From the NCBI GenBank assembly GCA_965114465.1, contig CBCOYO010000099.1, positions 1 through 13,071 on the forward strand: 13,071 nucleotides of DNA, read 5' to 3'. This document shows, piece by piece, positions 1 through 5,365 of the stretch. The position numbers were made by a program, and so were the translations under genes. This DNA comes from COE1 sp965114465 (GTDB taxonomy: Bacteria > Bacillota > Clostridia > Lachnospirales > Lachnospiraceae). Each line of letters begins with the position of its first letter. Position 1 is the first letter of the stretch. The notes beneath the pieces were generated by a model. The model made no database searches and had not been told where the DNA came from. It saw only the letters and a program-made list of their open reading frames with translations.

Positions 1-54
1 CCGCACGCCGGGTTCTGTGAGGGGCATATCCCGTAAGGGGTATGTCTACTCGAC
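1..54 (+). mobile_element. 3' end of a group II intron (domain V 3' strand and domain VI), truncated by window start
   Basis: Bases 1-16 (GCACG then GGTTC) match the 3' strand of a bacterial group II intron domain V. Bases 19-51 fold into a domain VI-like hairpin: GAG 19-21 pairs with CTC 49-51, bases 22-24 pair with 45-47 including G-U pairs, and CATATCCC 25-32 pairs with GGGGTATG 37-44 around a GTAA loop. A48 is left unpaired on the 3' side, six bases before the likely 3' boundary at about 54 (ending CTCGAC), as expected for the branch-point adenosine. The rest of the intron and any maturase gene lie upstream of the window. The exact boundary is inferred. Confidence 0.72.
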
Positions 55-115
55 CGTAAATAACGTTATCTTCAACTAACAAAAAATAAACACATTATAA
101 AATTCCAATTATATA

Positions 116-144
116 TTGACATCCCCACTACAATAGTATATTCT
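116..144 (+). promoter_or_regulatory. Probable sigma-A promoter of the fab operon
   Basis: A consensus -35 TTGACA lies at 116-121. The -10 is either TATATT at 137-142 (15-base spacer) or TATTCT at 139-144 (17-base spacer). Transcription would begin near 150, immediately before the FabT-like operators, leaving a leader of roughly 110 bases before acpP. A perfect TATAAT at 210-215 has no convincing -35 and could be a second start. No terminator-like structure separates this promoter from acpP. Confidence 0.6.
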
Positions 145-154
145 GTAGCAGATA

Positions 155-193
155 AATACTTTGATATTCAAACTATTTGACTGTCAAAGTATT
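155..193 (+). promoter_or_regulatory. Tandem FabT-like operators inside a nested palindrome
   Basis: Two 5-3-5 palindromes sit side by side: TTTGA-tat-TCAAA at 160-172 and TTTGA-ctg-TCAAA at 176-188, separated by CTA and with centres 16 bases apart. Both match the TTTGAnnnTCAAA core known for the streptococcal fatty acid repressor FabT. The pair is itself enclosed by a perfect 10-base inverted repeat, AATACTTTGA (155-164) and TCAAAGTATT (184-193), and the middle TCAAActaTTTGA (168-180) is also a palindrome. The position just downstream of the predicted start site suits a repressor roadblock. The likely ligand is the MarR-family protein encoded at the end of this operon (9333-9791); binding is inferred. 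Confidence 0.72.
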
Positions 194-262
194 CGGATAA
201 ATTCCAAAATATAATAAAGCAAACAATTATTTATTAAAAAGAAAGAAAGGAAGGCAGCAGCA

Positions 263-496
263 ATGTTAGAAAGAGTAAAGGAAATTATTGAGGAGCAGTT
301 AAATATCGAGGGTGTAGAGATTACAGAGGATACACGCTTTAAAGAGGACTTAAACGCAGATTCATTGGATTTATTTGAACTTGTCAACGCATTTGAAGAA
401 GAATATGCGATCGACATCCCTTCTGAGGATTTAGACCAGATAACCACCGTCGGCGCGATTATTGAATATATGAAGAGCAAAGGCGTAGAGGACTAG
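263..496 (+). CDS. acpP: Acyl carrier protein
   Basis: This 77-residue acidic protein carries growing acyl chains on a 4'-phosphopantetheine arm during type II fatty acid synthesis in the cytosol. The attachment site is Ser34 in the motif NADSLDLFELV, followed by the acidic helix II that docks partner enzymes, and the length is normal for bacterial ACP. The start is the ATG at 263, eight bases after AAAGGAAGG (246-254). It is the first gene of the operon, behind the promoter and tandem operators. Its TAG stop (494-496) lies inside the left arm of a 163-base palindrome (493-655), so the 3' end of its mRNA would be capped by a long hairpin, possibly raising ACP yield over the downstream enzymes (inference). 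Confidence 0.95.
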   Translation: MLERVKEIIEEQLNIEGVEITEDTRFKEDLNADSLDLFELVNAFEEEYAIDIPSEDLDQITTVGAIIEYMKSKGVED

Positions 497-655
497 TACA
501 GCGTTTTTTATCTCTATATACTGAGTGCTTGATATTTTCGTCAGCACAAGGCGGAGGAAGGAGGCAATGCGGTGGCATTGTTGACTGACGACAACGCGGC
601 GATGGCGTAAATAGCGAGTGCTAAGTGTATGAGGGATTAGGAAATGCTGTACTAG
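493..655 (+). repeat. 163-base near-complete palindrome between acpP and fabK (structured RNA or MITE-like element)
   Basis: The ends are a perfect 10-base inverted repeat, CTAGTACAGC (493-502) and GCTGTACTAG (646-655). Pairing continues inward from 503 to 537 against 609 to 645 with only three mismatches (514/632, 523/623, 532/614) and one two-base bulge (636-637). About ten of the pairs are G-U, which are valid in plus-strand RNA but would be A-C mismatches on the other strand. The apical part holds CGTCAG (539-544) paired with CTGACG (585-590), enclosing the hairpin CAATGC-GGTG-GCATTG (565-580). The left end contains the acpP stop codon. There is no T-tract, so it is not a simple terminator. 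It could be a mobile intergenic repeat, an RNase III/stability element, or both. Confidence 0.75.
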
Positions 656-717
656 GAATCTGTAAAATAGAAAAAAGACTAGGATGAAAACTAGCAGAAA
701 GAAAACAGGAGCTTGTT

Positions 718-1641
718 ATGAAAACAAGAATAACAGATATTTTTAATATCGAATATCCGATTTTCCAAGGCGGTATGGCATGGGTCGCTGAACATAATCT
801 CGCAGCGGCCGTGTCTGAGGCTGGAGGCTTGGGAATCATTGGCGCAGGCGGTGCGCCTGCAGCGTTTGTTCGGGAACAAATTCAGAAAGTCAAAGCAGCA
901 ACCGATAAACCCTTCGGCGTAAACGTAATGTTAATGAATCCGGAAGCGGATGAAATTGCGCAGATTATTGTGGAGGAACAGGTTCAAGTCGTTACAACAG
1001 GAGCAGGAAATCCTGCGAAATATATGGATCAGTGGAAAGCAGCAGGCGTAAAAGTCGTTCCCGTGGTTGCAAGTGTGGCAATGGCAAGGATGATGGAGCG
1101 CGGCGGTGCAGATGCCATTATTGCGGAGGGTATGGAAAGCGGCGGGCATATCGGTTCAGCTACAACAATGACACTTGTGCCGCAGGTGGTAGATGCAGTT
1201 GGTATTCCTGTTGTTGCCGCAGGTGGTATTGCAGACGGCAGAGGATTTGCGGCTGCATTTATGTTGGGTGCAGAGGGCGTGCAGATTGGTACGCGTTTTG
1301 TGGTAGCGACGGAATCCATTGTACATGAAAACTATAAGGCAATGTTGATTAAGGCGAAAGATATCGACTCCACTGTTACCGGAATGTCACATGGTCATCC
1401 GATTCGCAGCATTCGTAATAAAATGACGCGTGAATATCTGCGCCTTGAAAAAGAAGGCACAGACTTTATGGAATTGGAAAAGCTAACGCTGGGCGGATTG
1501 CGTAAGGCGGTTATGGAAGGCGATGTTGTAAACGGTTCTGTTATGGCAGGACAAATTGCAGGTTTGATTAAGAAAGAGCAGCCTTGTAAGGAAATTATCA
1601 CAGAGATTATGCAGGAAGCACAGAATCTGCTGGGGAAATAA
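718..1641 (+). CDS. fabK: Enoyl-ACP reductase FabK (FMN-dependent)
   Basis: The 307-residue protein is a TIM-barrel flavoprotein of the FabK/nitronate monooxygenase superfamily. It would reduce trans-2-enoyl-ACP to acyl-ACP with NAD(P)H, the last step of each elongation cycle. Visible motifs are the N-terminal YPIFQGGMAW strand, the GGLGIIGAGG loop, the FabK-type histidine His144 in ESGGHIG, and the phosphate-binding AAGGIADGRG and GAEGVQIGTRF segments. Length and position (after acpP, before fabD) match fabK in streptococcal and clostridial fab operons. The ATG at 718 follows AGGAG (707-711). A second, different member of the superfamily lies at 7205-8242; this one has the canonical FabK sequence and is the better candidate for the main reductase. 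No fabI is present. Confidence 0.93.
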   Translation: MKTRITDIFNIEYPIFQGGMAWVAEHNLAAAVSEAGGLGIIGAGGAPAAFVREQIQKVKAATDKPFGVNVMLMNPEADEIAQIIVEEQVQVVTTGAGNPAKYMDQWKAAGVKVVPVVASVAMARMMERGGADAIIAEGMESGGHIGSATTMTLVPQVVDAVGIPVVAAGGIADGRGFAAAFMLGAEGVQIGTRFVVATESIVHENYKAMLIKAKDIDSTVTGMSHGHPIRSIRNKMTREYLRLEKEGTDFMELEKLTLGGLRKAVMEGDVVNGSVMAGQIAGLIKKEQPCKEIITEIMQEAQNLLGK

Positions 1642-1684
1642 CAAGAGTATCGGATGGTTCACAATAATAATGGAGGGAATCGGT

Positions 1685-2620
1685 GTGAGTAAGATTGCGT
1701 TTATTTTTCCCGGTCAGGGCGCACAATACGCTGGCATGGGAAAAGATTTTTATGATACATATTCGGAGGCAAAAGCAGTGTATCAACTTGCCAGCGAGGT
1801 TTCCGGGCTGGATATGGAAGCGCTTTGTTTTACGGAAAATGACAAGCTAAATATCACCGAGTATACGCAGATTGCAATGCTTGCTACAGAAATTGCAATC
1901 TTAAAGGTATTAGAGTCAAAGGGCGTGAAAGCGGATGTCACTGCGGGGTTAAGCCTTGGAGAATACGGTGCGCTGGCGGCAGCGGACGTAATGACATTAA
2001 AAGATATATTTTATTTAATCCGCAAGCGTGGCATTTATATGCAGGAAGCGTATCCTGTGGGTGGTGCAATGTCCGCAGTTTTAGGACTGGAAAGCGAGAA
2101 AATATTGGAGGTTTGTAATACTGTTAGCAGCCAGACAGGTGGTATTGTTTCCATAGCAAACTATAACTGTCCCGGTCAGATCGTAATTACCGGAGAGGAG
2201 AAGGCAGTAGCGGCAGCAGCGGAAGCATTGCAGGCGGCAGGCGCAAAGAAATGTGTTCCATTAAAGGTAAGCGGCCCATTCCATTCTGCCTTGCTGGGCG
2301 ATGCAGGCAAAAAACTGCGTGCAGAACTCGACAAAGTGGAAGTCAATCAGCCGAAAATCCCTTATGTATGTAATGTAACGGCAGAATTTATATCAGATAA
2401 TCAGAATATTCGGACTTTGTTGGAACAGCAGGTTTCCAGCTCCGTTTGCTGGCAGCAGAGCGTAGAGAAAATGATAGCGGATGGCGTTGACTTATTTATT
2501 GAAATCGGCCCAGGCAGAACGCTTAGCGGCTTTATGAGAAAGATTAACAAGGAAGTAAAGTGCGTCAATATTGACAAACTGGCAGACTTGGATAAGGTAT
2601 TGGAGGGGCTTGGATGTTAG
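1685..2620 (+). CDS. fabD: Malonyl-CoA:ACP transacylase FabD
   Basis: FabD transfers malonate from CoA to ACP, making the extender unit used by FabH and FabF. From the GTG at 1685 it has 311 residues and begins MSKIAFIFPGQGAQ, the classic family N-terminus. The nucleophile is Ser90 in GLSLGEY, with Arg115 (carboxylate binding) and His200 in GPFHSALL completing the active site. An in-frame ATG at 1670 would add five residues, but GGAGGG (1672-1677) lies seven bases before the GTG and overlaps that ATG, so the GTG is preferred. The 3' end overlaps fabG by seven bases, which suggests translational coupling. Confidence 0.94.
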   Translation: MSKIAFIFPGQGAQYAGMGKDFYDTYSEAKAVYQLASEVSGLDMEALCFTENDKLNITEYTQIAMLATEIAILKVLESKGVKADVTAGLSLGEYGALAAADVMTLKDIFYLIRKRGIYMQEAYPVGGAMSAVLGLESEKILEVCNTVSSQTGGIVSIANYNCPGQIVITGEEKAVAAAAEALQAAGAKKCVPLKVSGPFHSALLGDAGKKLRAELDKVEVNQPKIPYVCNVTAEFISDNQNIRTLLEQQVSSSVCWQQSVEKMIADGVDLFIEIGPGRTLSGFMRKINKEVKCVNIDKLADLDKVLEGLGC

Positions 2621-3354
2621 CAGGAAAAGTGGCTTTGGTGACAGGCGCAGGCAGAGGGATTGGCAGACAGATAGCGCTGACCTTGGCAAAAAATGGCGCT
2701 ACTGTAATTGTCAATTATAATGGCTCTAAGGAAAGTGCAGAGGCGGTTGCTGCGGAAATTACAGCGGCTGGCGGCACAGCGGAAGCCATTCAGTGCAATG
2801 TTGCGGATTTTGCGGCAAGCGAAGCATTTGTCAAACAAGTTTTGGAAAAGTATCAAAAGGTGGATATTCTTGTTAATAATGCAGGCGTAACACGGGACAA
2901 CTTAATTATGCGGATGACAGAGGAAGATTACGATATGGTGCTTGACACCAATTTAAAGGGTGCGTTTCATATGATAAAACATTTGTCACGCAGCTTTATT
3001 AAACAGAGAAGCGGAAAAATTATTAATATTTCTTCTGTGAGCGGTGTGCTGGGCAATGCAGGCCAATCTAATTATTCCGCTTCCAAAGCAGGCTTAATCG
3101 GATTGACCAAAAGTATTGCACGGGAGTTTGCAAGCCGCGGCATTAATGTAAATGCAGTTGCCCCCGGGTTTATTGACACAGATATGACCAAAAATATGAC
3201 AGAGGACGCCAAGAGTGCGTTAAACGGCATGATACCAATGGGAAAAATCGGGAATGCTTCGGATGTGGCGGATTTGGTATTGTTTTTAGCAGGCGAACAT
3301 TCCAATTATATTACAGGTCAGGTAATCTGTGTAGACGGCGGAATGTGTATATAA
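2614..3354 (+). CDS. fabG: 3-oxoacyl-ACP reductase FabG
   Basis: This 246-residue short-chain dehydrogenase reduces 3-ketoacyl-ACP to 3-hydroxyacyl-ACP with NADPH. The Rossmann cofactor motif TGAGRGIG is at residues 10-17, the NNAG motif at 88-91, and the catalytic residues are Ser141, Tyr154 and Lys158 (YSASK), with the Ser-Tyr spacing of 13 expected for FabG. The C-terminus ends GQVICVDGGMCI, typical of the family. The ATG at 2614 lies after GGAGGGG (2602-2608), inside the last codons of fabD. A 113-base intergenic region with hairpins follows before fabF. Confidence 0.95.
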   Translation: MLAGKVALVTGAGRGIGRQIALTLAKNGATVIVNYNGSKESAEAVAAEITAAGGTAEAIQCNVADFAASEAFVKQVLEKYQKVDILVNNAGVTRDNLIMRMTEEDYDMVLDTNLKGAFHMIKHLSRSFIKQRSGKIINISSVSGVLGNAGQSNYSASKAGLIGLTKSIAREFASRGINVNAVAPGFIDTDMTKNMTEDAKSALNGMIPMGKIGNASDVADLVLFLAGEHSNYITGQVICVDGGMCI

Positions 3355-3467
3355 AAAGCAGTGCGCCGAACCTATCTGGTTTGTAGCATATGGCAGGCGC
3401 CGGACGCTTATTGGTTACTGGAACAGAGTGAACAGTAACGTTTATTGGGTTTTGAAAGGGAGCAATT
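3355..3467 (+). other. fabG-fabF intergenic region with two hairpins
   Basis: GTTACTG (3414-3420) and CAGTAAC (3433-3439) form a perfect seven-base stem with a 12-base loop. Upstream, GCGCC (3364-3368) can pair with GGCGC (3396-3400), enclosing AACC/GGTT (3369-3372 and 3378-3381). No T-tract follows either, so they are not obvious terminators; they may be mRNA processing or stability structures. The fabF ribosome binding site AAAGGGAG follows at about 3455-3462. Confidence 0.4.
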
Positions 3468-4700
3468 ATGAAAAAAAGAGTAGTAGTAACCGGCATGGGC
3501 GCAATTACCCCGATTGGCAACAGTGTAGAAGCTTTTTGGGAGGGCGTTTGTCAGGAAAAAATCGGATTTGACCGCATTACTTACTTTGATACTGCGGATT
3601 ATAAGTGCAAGCTGGCAGCAGAAGTAAAGGACTTTAATGCTGCGGATTATATGGATAAGAAAGCAGCGCGCAGAATGGAAGCGTTTTGTCAGTTTGCGGT
3701 AGCGGCGGCAAAGGAAGCCATTGAGGATGCAAAATTGGATATGGAAAAAGAAGACCCGTTCAGGGCAGGCTGCGCAATTGGAAGTGGTATCGGAAGCCTT
3801 CAGGCAATGGAGCGTGAGCATACGAGATTAGAGCAGAAAGGGCCCGGTAAAGTTGGGCCGCTGCTAGTTCCTTTAATGATATCCAATATGGCGGCTGGAA
3901 ATGTCAGCATTGCATTTAATTTAAAAGGGAAAAGCATTAATGTGGTAACTGCCTGCGCAACAGGAACGAATTCCATAGGAGAGGCATTTCGGACAATTCA
4001 GTATGGCGATGCAGATATTATGGTCGCAGGCGGTACGGAAAGTTCCATTACTCCGATTGGGATTGCAGGATTCTCAGCACTCACAGCATTATCTGCCAGC
4101 GAAGACCCAACAAGATGCTCTATCCCCTTTGATAAAGACAGAAGCGGTTTTGTAATGGGTGAGGGCGCAGCAGTTGTTGTATTGGAAGAACTTGAACACG
4201 CAAAGGCAAGAGGTGCGCGGATTTATGCGGAAGTTGTGGGATATGGCTGTTCGTCAGACGCATTTCATATTACATCTCCAGCAGAGGACGGCTCCGGCGC
4301 AGCGGCGGCAATGACGAATGCCGTAAAGGATGCGGGAGCAGCGTTAACCGATATTACTTATATCAATGCACATGGTACGGCAACGCACCATAATGATTTA
4401 TTTGAAACAAGAGCAATTAAGCTTGCATTTGGCAGTCATGCCAAGGATATTAAGATTAATTCTACGAAATCAATGGTAGGGCATCTGCTTGGCGCGGCTG
4501 GCGCAATTGAATTTATTACTTGCGTAAAAGAGTTGGAGAGCGGTTTTATCCACAAGACAGTAGGGCTTATGGAAAGCGAGGAGGAACTCGACTTAAATTA
4601 CTGCAAGGAAAGTTATCAGGAAGATATTACTTATGCACTAAGCAATTCGCTTGGCTTTGGCGGACACAATGCAAGTATTCTGTTAAAGAAGTTTGCGTAG
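3468..4700 (+). CDS. fabF: 3-oxoacyl-ACP synthase II FabF
   Basis: FabF condenses malonyl-ACP with acyl-ACP, elongating the chain by two carbons with loss of CO2. The 410-residue length is normal for KAS II. The Cys-His-His triad is complete: Cys163 in TACATGTNS, His302 in NAHGTATHHND and His339 in GHLLGAAGA; Lys334 in NSTKSMVGH is also present. The loop after His302 reads ATHHND where many KAS II enzymes read STPLND, a mild variation. The ATG at 3468 has a good ribosome binding site. In related operons accB usually follows directly; here a 100-base gap with a structured repeat lies before fabZ. Confidence 0.95.
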   Translation: MKKRVVVTGMGAITPIGNSVEAFWEGVCQEKIGFDRITYFDTADYKCKLAAEVKDFNAADYMDKKAARRMEAFCQFAVAAAKEAIEDAKLDMEKEDPFRAGCAIGSGIGSLQAMEREHTRLEQKGPGKVGPLLVPLMISNMAAGNVSIAFNLKGKSINVVTACATGTNSIGEAFRTIQYGDADIMVAGGTESSITPIGIAGFSALTALSASEDPTRCSIPFDKDRSGFVMGEGAAVVVLEELEHAKARGARIYAEVVGYGCSSDAFHITSPAEDGSGAAAAMTNAVKDAGAALTDITYINAHGTATHHNDLFETRAIKLAFGSHAKDIKINSTKSMVGHLLGAAGAIEFITCVKELESGFIHKTVGLMESEEELDLNYCKESYQEDITYALSNSLGFGGHNASILLKKFA

Positions 4701-4705
4701 AAATA

Positions 4706-4763
4706 ACAGTTCAGCCTAGAACTTTGCACTATGCTGCAAAGTCCATAAGAAATCGTATTGATT
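4706..4763 (+). repeat. Copy 1 of a structured intergenic repeat (fabF-fabZ gap)
   Basis: This stretch matches the repeat at 5279-5342 at about 39 of the first 46 bases. Hairpin A is perfect: ACTTTGCA (4721-4728) pairs with TGCAAAGT (4735-4742) across a six-base loop. The second hairpin (from about 4744) is weaker, but two of its pairs differ from copy 2 in a compensating way (A-T and T-A where copy 2 has G-C and C-G). The right half of the outer stem (partner of CAGTTCAG) is not recognisable. It occupies the place where accB is expected. Confidence 0.65.
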
Positions 4764-4800
4764 AAGATGCATAGAATCCTGTCAGAAAGAGGTGACACAG

Positions 4801-5232
4801 ATGTCAGTTTATACAGCAAAGGAGATTATGGAGATTATTCCGCACAGACACCCTTTTATGCTGATTGATACCATAGAAGAATTGGAGGAGGGCGTTCGTG
4901 CGCTGGGAAAGAAATGTGTGAGCTTTAATGAGCCATATTTTGCAGGTCATTTTCCGCAGAATCCTGTAATGCCAGGCGTCTTAATTATTGAAGCACTTGC
5001 ACAGGTTGGTGCGGTTGCGCTTCTGGGGCTTCCGGAGTGGAAAGGAAAGACCGCATATTTTGTCGGCATTGATAAGGCGCGCTTTAAGCAGAAAGTCTAT
5101 CCTGGTGATGTATTAATGCTGGAAACCAAGATCGGCAAGGTGAAAGGGCCAATTGGTGTCGGTGAGGCTGTTGCAACTGTAAATGGAACGGTTGTATGTA
5201 AGGCGGAGCTTACTTTTGCCATTGGGACGTAA
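4801..5232 (+). CDS. fabZ: 3-hydroxyacyl-ACP dehydratase FabZ
   Basis: FabZ dehydrates 3-hydroxyacyl-ACP to trans-2-enoyl-ACP. The 143-residue hot-dog fold protein shows PHRHPFMLID near the N-terminus and the active-site segment with His50 (AGHFPQNPVMPG) and Glu64 (IIEALAQ). A GTG at 4792 could add three residues, but it is part of the ribosome binding site AGAGGTGA (4788-4795), which is well spaced for the ATG at 4801. The gene is isolated by two intergenic gaps that carry copies of the same repeat, and the accB and accC genes that normally flank it in Firmicute fab operons are missing. Confidence 0.94.
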   Translation: MSVYTAKEIMEIIPHRHPFMLIDTIEELEEGVRALGKKCVSFNEPYFAGHFPQNPVMPGVLIIEALAQVGAVALLGLPEWKGKTAYFVGIDKARFKQKVYPGDVLMLETKIGKVKGPIGVGEAVATVNGTVVCKAELTFAIGT

Positions 5233-5277
5233 TAATATAAAAACGGGATAGAAGCTTTGTGAAAGTAGGGAAAGAGT

Positions 5278-5344
5278 TATAGTTCAGTTTAGAACTTTAC
5301 ACGATGCTGCAAAGTCCGCAAGAATGCATTGCGGCTGAACTGTA
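5278..5344 (+). repeat. Copy 2 of the structured repeat (fabZ-accDA gap), complete three-way-junction fold
   Basis: An outer stem TATAGTTCAG (5278-5287) pairs with CTGAACTGTA (5335-5344), with one G-U pair. It encloses hairpin A, ACTTTACA (5294-5301) with TGCAAAGT (5308-5315, one mismatch), directly followed by hairpin B, CCGCAA (5316-5321) with TTGCGG (5329-5334). Hairpin A, hairpin B and the outer stem abut without spacers on the 3' side, as in a compact structured RNA. It lies just before the accDA ribosome binding site (about 5350-5359) and could affect its access. It occupies the place where accC is expected. Confidence 0.7.
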
Positions 5345-5365
5345 ATGGTAAAGGAGTGAGAAAAT

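Noticed and set aside
1670..1684. Upstream ATG as fabD start
   Set aside because: The ATG overlaps the ribosome binding site GGAGGG and the extra residues are not part of the family N-terminus; the GTG at 1685 fits better.
3414..3439. Intrinsic terminator between fabG and fabF
   Set aside because: The stem is only seven AT-containing pairs with a 12-base loop and no T-tract, and the operon continues.
3408..3821. 137-codon minus-strand open frame overlapping the fabF start
   Set aside because: Antisense to fabF and its leader; no start signal and no recognisable domain.
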